A stretch of 26,527 nt of DNA, taken from a virus. Positions 1-6,918 of this stretch are shown here, one piece after another. Below the pieces are notes generated by a model that did not search any database, had not been told where the DNA came from, and worked only from the letters and a program-made list of their open reading frames with translations. Location: the IMG/VR virus record IMGVR_UViG_3300032291_002545, positions 1 to 26,527 of that record. One strand, given 5' to 3'. How positions within the stretch are numbered: position 1 is the first letter of the stretch; each line of letters begins with the position of its first letter. The translations under genes were made by a program, and so were the position numbers.

Positions 1-134
1 CACCTACACCAACAGCACCTACACCAATACCTACGGCCCCTGAACCTACTCCAACACCAACTCCAACACCAACTCCAACACCGACTCCAGCACCTACTCC
101 AACACCTATTCCAACACCAACTGCTCTTCCTACA
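1..134 (+). repeat. Pro-Thr-Pro low-complexity coding repeat
   Basis: Degenerate CCAACACCAACT-like units encode a continuous Pro-Thr/Pro-Ala stretch that runs off the left edge. Similar VAPTP-encoding runs recur at about 396-461, 591-650, 783-863 and 1008-1088 and act as linkers between Cys-rich modules. Such Pro/Thr-rich segments are plausible sites for proline hydroxylation or O-glycosylation. Confidence 0.8.
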
Positions 135-1190
135 TTGCCAACCCCATCGATTGCGGTATACACTGGATGGCAGGTTTACCCAGGATCAGTTTATGCAACA
201 TTTAATATAACAAATTTTGATTCTGATGCAACATATTCATCAAATATGGGAACTAGAAATATAGAATTTCCAGAAGAATATATTTCTGAAAACCTAACTC
301 CTAACCAGTCATATACTGTTTCAATAACAGTCTCTAAGGCTGGATATACTAGTGCAACTGGGTCTGTAACATTTACCGCAAACCCTGCAAGCCAACCAAC
401 ACCAGTACCAGTAGCCCCAACTCCTATAGTAACTCCAGTAGCCCCAACTCCTGTAGCACTAGAGTGTGACTATGTAGATGCTCCTGTTTATTGTTTAAAT
501 GTTGACGCTCAAGGTTATGGAGATGCTTATCAGGAGTCTTGGACTGATGGATGTCCAGATGTTTCACTAGGAAGAAGTTTCTGCGGTGTTGCACCAACAC
601 CAACACCCACACCTGTAGCACCTACACCTACACCTGTACCAGTTGCAGGGCAACCATGCTGTCAAGATGATGATGCAGGATTCTGTCAAGGAAGAGACTA
701 TTACCAATATCAGTATGACCCATGTACAGGATCAAACTGTGCACCTAGATTACTAGAGACTAACTCCCTAGGCTGTGTCCCTGCACCTACTGCTCCAGCA
801 CCAGTTGCACCTACACCTGTAGCGCCTACACCTGTAGCGCCTACACCCATACCTGTTGTAGCACAAGCATGCTGCCAGGATGACGACGCTGGATTCTGTA
901 CAAATGTAAACTCAGATGGCTATGGAGACTACTATAATTACCAATACGACCCTTGCACATCTTCTAGTTGTTCACCACGATATGTAGGAAGAACTTTCTG
1001 TGGAGTCCCTACTCCTACTCCTGTAGCACCTACGCCTGTAGCACCTACACCTGTAGCACCAACACCTGTAGCACCAACACCAACCGCATCTGGATGTACT
1101 TATAACGGACAAGTAACATTTGTATCATGCCCACCAAATGTTTGTGTTTATGATAACTGCGGTAACTTTATAGGGTATACATCAACATGA
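1..1190 (+). CDS. Proline-rich, Cys-rich phage surface/tail protein (5' partial)
   Basis: The reading frame is open at the left edge (first full codon at base 3), so the N-terminus is missing; the TTG at 135 is only an internal codon. The visible part begins with a Pro-Thr-Pro run, then a beta-rich fibronectin III-like domain (about bases 141-395). Four Cys-rich modules follow (462-590, 651-782, 864-1007, 1092-1187), separated by VAPTP-type linkers. The second and third modules share the head CCQDDDAGFC and the pattern YDPCT-x3-C-x-PR; the second is nearly the same as a module in the protein at 14017. The layout of stiff Pro-rich spacers between compact, probably disulfide-bonded knobs suggests a displayed virion fibre or receptor-binding protein. 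That role is inferred; the Cys module is not a family I can name. The TGA stop is also part of the next promoter. Confidence 0.75.
   Translation, partial: PTPTAPTPIPTAPEPTPTPTPTPTPTPTPAPTPTPIPTPTALPTLPTPSIAVYTGWQVYPGSVYATFNITNFDSDATYSSNMGTRNIEFPEEYISENLTPNQSYTVSITVSKAGYTSATGSVTFTANPASQPTPVPVAPTPIVTPVAPTPVALECDYVDAPVYCLNVDAQGYGDAYQESWTDGCPDVSLGRSFCGVAPTPTPTPVAPTPTPVPVAGQPCCQDDDAGFCQGRDYYQYQYDPCTGSNCAPRLLETNSLGCVPAPTAPAPVAPTPVAPTPVAPTPIPVVAQACCQDDDAGFCTNVNSDGYGDYYNYQYDPCTSSSCSPRYVGRTFCGVPTPTPVAPTPVAPTPVAPTPVAPTPTASGCTYNGQVTFVSCPPNVCVYDNCGNFIGYTST
462..1187 (+). repeat. Four Cys-rich modules separated by VAPTP linkers
   Basis: Module A (462-590) has GYGDAY and ends GRSFCGV. Module B (651-782) starts CCQDDDAGFC and ends with a lone Cys. 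Module C (864-1007) starts with the module B head CCQDDDAGFC but carries a GYGDYY segment and ends GRTFCGV like module A, so it looks like a mosaic of the two. Module D (1092-1187) is shorter and has four Cys. The CC-head modules have six Cys each, which would allow three disulfides. Confidence 0.75.
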
Positions 1191-1196
1191 TATACT
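1188..1196 (+). promoter_or_regulatory. Extended -10 promoter TGATATACT overlapping a stop codon
   Basis: The TGA stop of the upstream gene (1188-1190) is also the TGn of an extended -10, followed by TATACT at 1191-1196. The expected start of transcription is near 1203, giving a leader of about 12 bases to the ATG at 1215 with an AGAGGA ribosome site. No good -35 is visible. Confidence 0.5.
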
Positions 1197-1214
1197 TAAT
1201 GGATAGAGGATAAA

Positions 1215-2009
1215 ATGACAACAAATAAAACTTTGTATTTTTTGCATATACCAAAAACTGCTGGAATGACAGTAGGAGTTAATTTTGCTCAATTTTTGAT
1301 AGCAAACAATCTATCTAAATATCCACCAACGCCACCACCACATAGCGATGTTTCTTCTGAATACGCATTTATTCAAGGGCATTTAGGAAGATATCCAATT
1401 TCACAAATTGAGAATATTTCTGTTGCAACACTTGTAAGAGATCCACTTGATCGTGCAATTAGCAACTTCTTGTATATATATAACAGAGTCCTTTCTAGCA
1501 GAGAAGAGTATACGTCTTTGGCAACAATGGAAGAAAGATTAAAATATTACCTATTTGAAGATCCACTTTACATTTCCCACAGGAATATTCAATCAAAGTT
1601 TATATGTTCTGAACCAGAGTTGAATATGTTCAAGGATATTCCAGAAAACGAAGAAGAAGATTACTTGACTAGATCAAAGCAGTGGTATCTAAAGGATTTA
1701 GATATTAATTTTGAACTTGTTAAAGAAAATATTGATAGTTTTGATATTGTTAATACAAGCAACAAGGTAAATGAATTTATTCAAAAACTAGTTGACTGGT
1801 TTAACGAAAACTATGAAGACCTAGATGTTAAGGTATTAAATACTGAAATTTTCAGCATAAATGACTCATCTCTCAAAATTGGAAGAAAAACATATACCAC
1901 GGCTGGACTCAAGTCTTCTTTGTCAGACCAAGATATAGCAGACTTTTTGGATTTAAACGAAATTGACTTTGAACTTTACGACTACGTCTATAGTATAGAA
2001 AACGCTTAG
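1215..2009 (+). CDS. Sulfotransferase family protein
   Basis: This 264-residue protein has the PAPS-dependent sulfotransferase signature. The N-terminal beta strand and P-loop FLHIPKTAG (residues 10-17) would bind the 5'-phosphosulfate. The 3'-phosphate-binding motif LVRDPLDRAISNF (73-85) matches the usual RdP..R..S pattern. It would transfer sulfate from PAPS to a hydroxyl group, most likely on a carbohydrate or a protein, in the host cytoplasm. The start at 1215 follows an AGAGGA ribosome site. It sits directly after the Pro/Cys-rich surface protein and upstream of a glycosyltransferase and sugar-nucleotide epimerase, so sulfation of a virion glycan is a reasonable inference. The acceptor cannot be read from the sequence. 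Confidence 0.8.
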   Translation: MTTNKTLYFLHIPKTAGMTVGVNFAQFLIANNLSKYPPTPPPHSDVSSEYAFIQGHLGRYPISQIENISVATLVRDPLDRAISNFLYIYNRVLSSREEYTSLATMEERLKYYLFEDPLYISHRNIQSKFICSEPELNMFKDIPENEEEDYLTRSKQWYLKDLDINFELVKENIDSFDIVNTSNKVNEFIQKLVDWFNENYEDLDVKVLNTEIFSINDSSLKIGRKTYTTAGLKSSLSDQDIADFLDLNEIDFELYDYVYSIENA

Positions 2010-2053
2010 ACACGGCCTGTCCCGCTGTCTAAATAGGAAATATGGTAGCCATA
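2006..2053 (+). other. Two consecutive hairpins between genes
   Basis: TTAGACA (2006-2012) pairs with TGTCTAA (2026-2032), extended inward by CGG/CCG with one bulged base, so a GC-rich stem of about 10 pairs starts at the sulfotransferase stop codon. A second hairpin follows: TATGG (2041-2045), loop TAG, CCATA (2049-2053). No T-tract follows either one. They may act as a terminator without a U-run or as an mRNA 3'-end stabiliser before the promoter at 2061. Confidence 0.5.
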
Positions 2054-2060
2054 GGAAGCA

Positions 2061-2089
2061 TTGACTATGTCTATTTGATATGGTACAAT
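2061..2089 (+). promoter_or_regulatory. Sigma70-like promoter TTGACT-17-TACAAT
   Basis: TTGACT at 2061-2066, a 17-base spacer and TACAAT at 2084-2089, with TGG at 2081-2083 forming an extended -10. This is the best complete + strand promoter in the window. The -10 ends 7 bases before the ATG at 2097 and there is no ribosome site, so the mRNA is probably leaderless. Confidence 0.75.
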
Positions 2090-2096
2090 TGTTATT

Positions 2097-2336
2097 ATGA
2101 AAATAAACATTTATAAAGAGGAAAACCTATACATTATGGTCAACGGTAAAAATGGTTTGGATCATTTTTTTAAGAATGTTGACAGTCTAGAATATACAAT
2201 AGAGCCTAGTCCAGCAAATTCACAGAGACATATTCTAAAGTATACATTCGATGGAGAGAATTTTAATATCGGAATTAGCGAGGTCGTTGCAGAGTCTATA
2301 TTAAACAAGTATAGAGTAGAGTTTGTAAATGAGTGA
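2097..2336 (+). CDS. Small protein of unknown function
   Basis: I do not recognise this 79-residue protein. It is mixed beta/alpha in character, with no Cys, no membrane segment and no signal peptide. The start at 2097 is supported by the strong promoter whose -10 ends 7 bases upstream, and no Shine-Dalgarno sequence is present, which fits leaderless translation. It is the first gene of a tightly packed run (2097-5212) whose members overlap or nearly touch, so it is probably co-transcribed with the oxygenase and glycosyltransferase. Its 3' end overlaps the next gene by 8 bases. Confidence 0.65.
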   Translation: MKINIYKEENLYIMVNGKNGLDHFFKNVDSLEYTIEPSPANSQRHILKYTFDGENFNIGISEVVAESILNKYRVEFVNE

Positions 2337-2568
2337 AGAACTTACTCCCTGGCAAAAATATAAACAAAATCTTGGAGAGTCACGTCCATGGGATATGATA
2401 AATCCAAATACAGAATGGGCAAGCGAAGAAAAAGCAGAAGAAAGATACTCTATTTGTAAAGCATGTCCAGAACTAATAAAGTTAACAAAACAATGCAAAA
2501 AGTGTGGATGTTTTATGGCAGGAAAAACAAAGTTAGAAAAAGCAGTTTGTCCACTGGGGAAGTGGTAA
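2329..2568 (+). CDS. Small zinc-ribbon-like protein
   Basis: This 79-residue protein carries ICKACPELIK, then CKKCGCFM and a final CPLGKW. The C-x2-C...C-x2-C-x-C...C pattern suggests a zinc-ribbon fold. I recall similar short proteins ending in CPLGKW in many phages (DUF6171-like, from memory), with no established function. The ATG at 2329 overlaps the end of the preceding gene by 8 bases, pointing to translational coupling. Only three bases separate its stop from the 2OG-oxygenase gene. A metal-binding or protein-interaction role in the modification cassette is possible but is only inferred. Confidence 0.65.
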   Translation: MSEELTPWQKYKQNLGESRPWDMINPNTEWASEEKAEERYSICKACPELIKLTKQCKKCGCFMAGKTKLEKAVCPLGKW

Positions 2569-2571
2569 AAA

Positions 2572-3162
2572 ATGAAAGATCCATTTTTACTAAAAAATGT
2601 TCTTCCACCAAAAGAGCATAAAGATTTACAAAACCTAGCAATGGGTTTATGGGCAACAGACAAAAGCACATATGATCAAGGATTTGGAAGACACCAATGG
2701 ACAATTTGGGATAATACACACGGACCAAACATAGAACCACTTAGAAAGTTTCATGAAATGCTTTTGCCATTAGCAAGAGAAGAATTTGAGTCAAACACAT
2801 TAATTCCATCATGGTGCGTTCTTAGCATCTATGAGGGAGATAAGGCAAGGCTATGGAAGCATAAAGATGACAATGCATGTACATATCACATAAATTACAC
2901 AATTTTCCATAAAACTCCGTGGGATTTTTATGTAGAAGGAGTGAAGTTTGAAGCAGAAGAAAATGATGCAGTTTTTTCTTATGGAAATGATCAAGAGCAC
3001 TGGAGAGAAGAGTTTCCAAACCCAGCAACAAATTTAGTGTCTAATGCATTTTTCTTTTATACAGAGCCAGACCATTGGTTTTTTAAACATGGTCCACAAT
3101 ACCTATATACAGACATTAGAAAAACAGACAATAACGAAAAACCAAAAACTGAAAGCATGTAA
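2572..3162 (+). CDS. 2-oxoglutarate/Fe(II)-dependent oxygenase (prolyl-hydroxylase-like)
   Basis: This 196-residue protein has the double-stranded beta-helix oxygenase pattern. An HxD iron motif lies in WKHKDDN (H97, D99), a distal His in DQEHWRE (H143), and a C-terminal FFFY strand follows. The family uses Fe(II), oxygen and 2-oxoglutarate to hydroxylate a substrate; the closest general type is prolyl-4-hydroxylase-like enzymes, which are common in phages. The usual 2OG-anchoring basic residue about ten positions after the distal His is not obvious, so the co-substrate contact is uncertain. It abuts the zinc-ribbon gene and the glycosyltransferase (stop TAA followed at once by ATG). Given the Pro-rich protein upstream, hydroxyproline formation before glycosylation is an attractive but unproven role. 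A sugar or lipid hydroxylase is the alternative. Confidence 0.7.
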   Translation: MKDPFLLKNVLPPKEHKDLQNLAMGLWATDKSTYDQGFGRHQWTIWDNTHGPNIEPLRKFHEMLLPLAREEFESNTLIPSWCVLSIYEGDKARLWKHKDDNACTYHINYTIFHKTPWDFYVEGVKFEAEENDAVFSYGNDQEHWREEFPNPATNLVSNAFFFYTEPDHWFFKHGPQYLYTDIRKTDNNEKPKTESM

Positions 3163-4194
3163 ATGAATAAGTTATTTTTTCAGTTGTACAACCCCACAGG
3201 TTTAATAAATCAGGTAATGAGTCTTGAGTTGGCAACAGGTCTTTCTCATGAACTAAATATCCCAGTAACAGTTCACTATGCACAATATACTGCAGACAAA
3301 AAACTTTACAATACTGACAACATTCCAATCTTTACTCCTAGCAGGTTTTATAATAAACAAAGAGAAGGATTTACAAATCCAGATCAATATCCACATCTTT
3401 TAGATCTTATGGATTTTGACTCAAATTTAGTTTTTATTAATGAAAAAATAGATCACTTCAAGCAAGAAGAGTTGGTCATTGAAGATATTTTAAATAATTT
3501 TTATTATAGCAACCAGCAAGATATCTCTGATGATGAAAAATATTTTGCAGAAGGAAGAAAAAGGCTACCACTAGACAAGACGCTTCATCTAAAACTTACA
3601 CTTGGATGGTATTCCAGATTTTTTTATAAAAGGACTGATAGCCTTAATAAAGCAATTTCTTCGGTTAGATTTAAAAAAGAATATGTTGACCTAGCAAACA
3701 AGATCTATTACTCAATTGGACATTTTCAGGGAATGCATTTAAGGCTTTCAGACCATGTTAAGATGTTTGAAACAAAGCAAGAAATGTTTGAGTTGTGGTT
3801 AGATAAGTTTGCACAAAATAATCTTCCAATAGTTTTAACAACATGTGAGCCAGGACACAAAATGGTTCAAGACAATAAGCACAGGTTTATATTACTAGAT
3901 GAGTATATTGTAAATAATTTTAAAGATGAATTTATGGCTCTACCATTTCAAGACGAAGTTGTTTTTGGTCTTATATGCAACTTGGTAATGCATCATGCTA
4001 CAAATTTTGTCGGTACATCAGGAAGCACATATACTGCATATATTCATAGAAATAGAAATCAAAAAGGCATAGAGACCTGGGACTTTTTTGACAGCCCTTC
4101 AAAAGAAGTTGGTACCCCATATTCTTGGAATAAGTACCCACTAGACGATGGAAGAAAAATGTGGTGGAGAGAGTGGCCAGAGTCAAAATGCTAA
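3163..4194 (+). CDS. O-fucosyltransferase-like glycosyltransferase
   Basis: This 343-residue protein shows hallmarks of the fucosyltransferase superfamily with a GT-B fold. The conserved GMHLRLSDH (residues 190-198) matches the HxRxxD donor-site motif of protein O-fucosyltransferases, and FVGTSGSTYTAYIH (282-295) matches the F(I/V)G(T/S)xxST motif near the C-terminus. The family transfers L-fucose (or a related L-sugar) from the GDP-sugar to protein Ser/Thr or to a glycan. The sequence begins immediately after the oxygenase stop codon and overlaps the next small ORF by 7 bases. The GDP-mannose 3,5-epimerase homologue at 5255 could supply GDP-L-galactose, an L-fucose analogue. Specificity cannot be read from the sequence. 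Confidence 0.65.
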   Translation: MNKLFFQLYNPTGLINQVMSLELATGLSHELNIPVTVHYAQYTADKKLYNTDNIPIFTPSRFYNKQREGFTNPDQYPHLLDLMDFDSNLVFINEKIDHFKQEELVIEDILNNFYYSNQQDISDDEKYFAEGRKRLPLDKTLHLKLTLGWYSRFFYKRTDSLNKAISSVRFKKEYVDLANKIYYSIGHFQGMHLRLSDHVKMFETKQEMFELWLDKFAQNNLPIVLTTCEPGHKMVQDNKHRFILLDEYIVNNFKDEFMALPFQDEVVFGLICNLVMHHATNFVGTSGSTYTAYIHRNRNQKGIETWDFFDSPSKEVGTPYSWNKYPLDDGRKMWWREWPESKC

Positions 4195-4265
4195 AAAGAA
4201 CTATTTATAAATTTAAAATGTGGAGAAAGTATAGAAAAATTAAAAAAGGTGGGTATACATATTAA
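4188..4265 (+). CDS. Putative 25-residue highly basic peptide
   Basis: An ATG at 4188 overlaps the end of the glycosyltransferase gene by 7 bases. It opens a 25-codon frame that ends in TAA at 4263-4265, whose last A is the first base of the next ATG (TAATG). About half the residues are Lys or Arg, with several Tyr and a Trp. Perfect tiling between two genes in a compact operon supports real translation and coupling. It may simply serve to carry ribosomes across the gap, or it may be a functional nucleic-acid- or membrane-binding peptide. No family is recognised. Confidence 0.5.
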   Translation: MLKRTIYKFKMWRKYRKIKKGGYTY

Positions 4266-5212
4266 TGCTGTTTGATATATTTAGCCCAAGAGTAATCCCC
4301 TATTGTGGAATCAATAGAAAACATCCTAATTCAAATTATTCTCATACTAATGCAATATTAGCATCACATTCAGAAGTAGAGCGACCAGAATATAATTATG
4401 TATGGAATAGTGATGGACTAAGATCTATAGAATTTTCTACAAATCCAGAAATTGTAGTTTTAGGGTGCTCATTAACCTTGGGACAAGGAATGCCAGAAAA
4501 TCTTAGATGGAGTAATATTCTTTCAGATAAAATTAATAGACCTATTGGAAACATATCTTACTCTGGAGCATCTGCTAACTTATTAGTGTCTAGTTTTTTT
4601 GGAATGATTCACCAATACAAATATAAACCAAAAGTAGTCCTTGCACATTTTGCTAACTTTGAAAGATTTTATTTTATTAGTCAAGATGCTAATTCAATGC
4701 ATATGTGGTACATTAATCACAAAGAGAAAAAAACAAAAGCAACAGCACCCTGGGATTATGAAGAAATTTTACCATATGAGTGGGTCTATTATCAAAATCT
4801 AGATCACATTAAAATGCTAGAGGCTTTTTGTGAATCTAATGATATTAAACTAATTTGGACTACATGGTCAAATAGAATAACAGAAGAAGATGAGCAATTT
4901 CTAAAGACTAATTTTAGGCATTATGTTACAGACACAACAAAAACACAATTTCCTACAGCATTTGAGTTTGGATGTAATCCAGAAGATATATCTGGACTGC
5001 CTCCTCACTTTGAAATGATAGATTGGGAGGGATGCCACAAAGAGTATAAAGATCAATACCCAGATATATTTGATCACGCATACGACTACCACAAAGTCCC
5101 TTATAACTATGGAAGACTAAAAGGTCCTGGAGCGCACTGGCCACACCCTGGACTTCACAGGCATTTGCATGTTTCTGAGTTTTGGGAAAAACAAATATCT
5201 GGGTTAATTTAA
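4265..5212 (+). CDS. SGNH/GDSL-like hydrolase (putative carbohydrate esterase)
   Basis: This 315-residue protein has VVLGCSLTLGQG (residues 64-75), in which GCSLT stands in the place of the GDSxT block I, with Ser69 as the likely nucleophile. SYSGASAN (98-105) resembles block II, with its Gly and Asn. Near the C-terminus AHWPHPGLHRH (290-300) is His-rich and could supply the catalytic His of block V. The family removes, or sometimes transfers, acyl groups on sugars and lipids. The start is coupled to the preceding peptide by TAATG. Its place between a glycosyltransferase and a nucleotide-sugar epimerase suggests action on the phage-made glycan or on host surface polysaccharide. The unusual Cys in place of Asp in block I lowers certainty. 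Confidence 0.6.
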   Translation: MLFDIFSPRVIPYCGINRKHPNSNYSHTNAILASHSEVERPEYNYVWNSDGLRSIEFSTNPEIVVLGCSLTLGQGMPENLRWSNILSDKINRPIGNISYSGASANLLVSSFFGMIHQYKYKPKVVLAHFANFERFYFISQDANSMHMWYINHKEKKTKATAPWDYEEILPYEWVYYQNLDHIKMLEAFCESNDIKLIWTTWSNRITEEDEQFLKTNFRHYVTDTTKTQFPTAFEFGCNPEDISGLPPHFEMIDWEGCHKEYKDQYPDIFDHAYDYHKVPYNYGRLKGPGAHWPHPGLHRHLHVSEFWEKQISGLI

Positions 5213-5217
5213 AATAT

Positions 5218-5228
5218 TGATATATACT
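5218..5228 (+). promoter_or_regulatory. Possible -10 element before the epimerase
   Basis: TGATATATACT lies six bases past the esterase stop. Either TATATA (5221-5226, with TGA in front) or TATACT (5223-5228) could serve as a -10. A leader of about 20 bases with a TGAGGAAG ribosome site follows before ATG 5255. No convincing -35 is present. Confidence 0.35.
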
Positions 5229-5254
5229 TTAATTAACAGAATTGTGAGGAAGTA

Positions 5255-6286
5255 ATGAAGACAGCGCTAGTGTTTGGTGCAGGTGGATTTATCGGTAGCC
5301 ATATGGTTAACAGACTTAAGTCTGAAGGGTATTGGGTTAGAGGTGTTGATCTAAAACATCCAGATTTTTCCAATACCCAAGCAGATGAGTTTATCGAAAG
5401 AGATCTTTCTGTTTATGAAAATGTTGAAAAGGCAATCCAGTTTAAGGGGTATCAGGGAAACTTTTATAATGAGATTCCGTATAAGTTAATCACAGGATTT
5501 GATGAAATATATCAGTTTGCTGCAGACATGGGTGGTGCGGGATATATATTTACTGGAGACAATGATTCTCAGATTATGGAAAACTCTGCCTTGATAAACC
5601 TTAATCTTCTTAGAGCCCAGTCAAGACTAAATGCAAAATATGACATTAACAAGACTAAGATATTCTATTCCAGTTCTGCCTGTATGTATCCTGACTATAA
5701 GCAGTTGGATGTCAATAATCCTGGACTCAAAGAGTCTGACGCATACCCTGCAGATCCTGACAGCGAGTATGGCTGGGAAAAACTGTTTAGTGAAAGAATG
5801 TTCTTAGCCTTTAACAGAAACAATAAGATCCCAGTGGCCATTGCCAGATATCACAATATTTACGGCCCAGAAGGAACTTGGGATGGTGGAAAAGAAAAGG
5901 CTCCTGCTGCAATGTGTAGAAAAGTTATACAGGCAGACGGCTCTATAGAAATTTGGGGGGATGGAGAGCAAACTCGTTCATTCCTATACATAGATGAATG
6001 CATAGAAGCAACAAGAAGACTGATGCAATCAGACTTTACTGGTCCTGTTAATATAGGTTCTGAAGAAATGGTTACTATAAATCAACTGGTTGATATTGCT
6101 TGCAGTATTGAGGGCAAGGTTTTAAGTAAAATGCATATACCTGGACCTTTGGGAGTAAGAGGAAGAAATTCTAATAATGACTTGGTCAGAGAAAGACTAG
6201 GCTGGGACTATTCCTTATCCCTTAGAGAGGGAATTGAAAAAACTTATAATTGGATACTTCAGGAAACAAAAAAGAACCCCTCCTAA
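5255..6286 (+). CDS. GDP-mannose 3,5-epimerase-like NAD-dependent epimerase
   Basis: This 343-residue extended short-chain dehydrogenase has the Rossmann motif GAGGFIG (8-14) and the catalytic pair YGWEK (Y172, K176). It also has features typical of plant-type GDP-mannose 3,5-epimerase: AADMGGAG, SSSACMYPDYKQ (Cys143, the expected acid/base), KEKAPAAMCRK, WGDGEQTRSFLYIDEC, NIGSEEMV and IPGPLGVRGRNSNN. These match that enzyme better than generic UDP-sugar epimerases. The product would be GDP-L-galactose (and GDP-L-gulose) made from GDP-mannose in the cytoplasm. It completes the cassette with the O-fucosyltransferase-like gene, the esterase and the sulfotransferase. The stop codon lies in the loop of the hairpin that ends the convergent lysozyme transcript. 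Confidence 0.85.
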   Translation: MKTALVFGAGGFIGSHMVNRLKSEGYWVRGVDLKHPDFSNTQADEFIERDLSVYENVEKAIQFKGYQGNFYNEIPYKLITGFDEIYQFAADMGGAGYIFTGDNDSQIMENSALINLNLLRAQSRLNAKYDINKTKIFYSSSACMYPDYKQLDVNNPGLKESDAYPADPDSEYGWEKLFSERMFLAFNRNNKIPVAIARYHNIYGPEGTWDGGKEKAPAAMCRKVIQADGSIEIWGDGEQTRSFLYIDECIEATRRLMQSDFTGPVNIGSEEMVTINQLVDIACSIEGKVLSKMHIPGPLGVRGRNSNNDLVRERLGWDYSLSLREGIEKTYNWILQETKKNPS

Positions 6287-6293
6287 GAGGGGT
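6271..6293 (-). terminator. Intrinsic terminator of the lysozyme-like gene
   Basis: ACCCCTC (6276-6282), loop of four, GAGGGGT (6287-6293): a perfect 7-pair GC-rich stem. Read on the - strand it is followed by a T-rich tail (complement of the A-run at 6268-6275), as in a Rho-independent terminator. It lies just past the - strand stop at 6308 and overlaps the stop codon of the convergent epimerase gene, so it may block read-through both ways. Confidence 0.75.
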
Positions 6294-6307
6294 CCTAATT
6301 TGATATA

Positions 6308-6871
6308 TTACTTAGGAAATTTACTCATCCAATATTTAGTTCTTGGGGTAATGCCCTTCCAAGAAGACCAATCTTCTCCACCATTAGTCATATAGTATGC
6401 AATCTCTGCATTCTTGACGGGATTGAATAGTTCAGCGTTTGACTCAAGATCAAACTTAGTTCTACGATCAGGACCAAGGTTGTCGATCATGTTAATTTGA
6501 AACATACCATAAGATGAGTCACCAGTCTTGTGGTTGCCATTAAAAGCCAGTGGTCGCCCATTGGACTCCTTTTTAGCAACTGCCCAAGCCACAACAAGGT
6601 CTTGCCCCTTGAAGCCTACTAACGAAAGCAGTTCTTTTAGTTCTAAATCAGTTAGAGAAACCTTATTCTCAAAACTCTCTAGTTTTTTAGCCTTAGAAAC
6701 CAAAAAAACCTCTTTCGAGGCGGTTTCCGATGTCTGAGCCTGTTCAAGGCTAAGATTGTTTTTTGTACTTAGTTCTGTTGTAGCATTAGCAGCATTAGAA
6801 GATATCGCTACTAACAATACAATACTGAGTGTGCTAATGATCTCTTTGTTTCTTTCGATAAATTTAATCAT
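6308..6871 (-). CDS. Secreted lysozyme-like / lytic transglycosylase protein
   Basis: This 187-residue protein is the only - strand gene. The start at 6871 is chosen because a strong GGAGG ribosome site (6877-6881) precedes it; the frame extends further upstream without support. Residues 1-30 form a signal peptide: basic start, hydrophobic core STLSIVLLVAISS, and likely cleavage after ANA. The C-terminal half has the lysozyme-fold SLT pattern: AWAVAKKESNGRP with candidate catalytic Glu102, GDSSYGMFQIN (117-127), then a helical region ending near the C-terminus. It would cleave peptidoglycan glycan strands after export. It could be a signal-exported endolysin or a virion- or host-acting wall enzyme. 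It has its own promoter and terminator. Confidence 0.8.
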   Translation of the reverse strand: MIKFIERNKEIISTLSIVLLVAISSNAANATTELSTKNNLSLEQAQTSETASKEVFLVSKAKKLESFENKVSLTDLELKELLSLVGFKGQDLVVAWAVAKKESNGRPLAFNGNHKTGDSSYGMFQINMIDNLGPDRRTKFDLESNAELFNPVKNAEIAYYMTNGGEDWSSWKGITPRTKYWMSKFPK

Positions 6872-6893
6872 AGTTTCCTCCTTAGAAAACAAT

Positions 6894-6918
6894 AACACCC
6901 TGGTAGGTGTTACTACCA
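6894..6918 (-). promoter_or_regulatory. Overlapping inverted repeats at the lysozyme transcription start
   Basis: TGGTAG (6901-6906) pairs with CTACCA (6913-6918), and AACACC (6894-6899) pairs with GGTGTT (6906-6911). The two palindromes overlap and exclude each other. With the -10 ending at 6919, the mRNA should start near 6912-6911, so the second hairpin would be at the extreme 5' end of the transcript and the first would straddle the start site like an operator. Confidence 0.45.

Noticed and set aside
135-137. TTG as the start of the first gene
   Set aside because: The frame continues open to the left edge with the same Pro-Thr-Pro repeats, so this is an internal codon of a truncated gene.
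2006-2096. tRNA or other structured RNA gene
   Set aside because: The two stems do not form a cloverleaf, and the region lacks T-loop and acceptor features.
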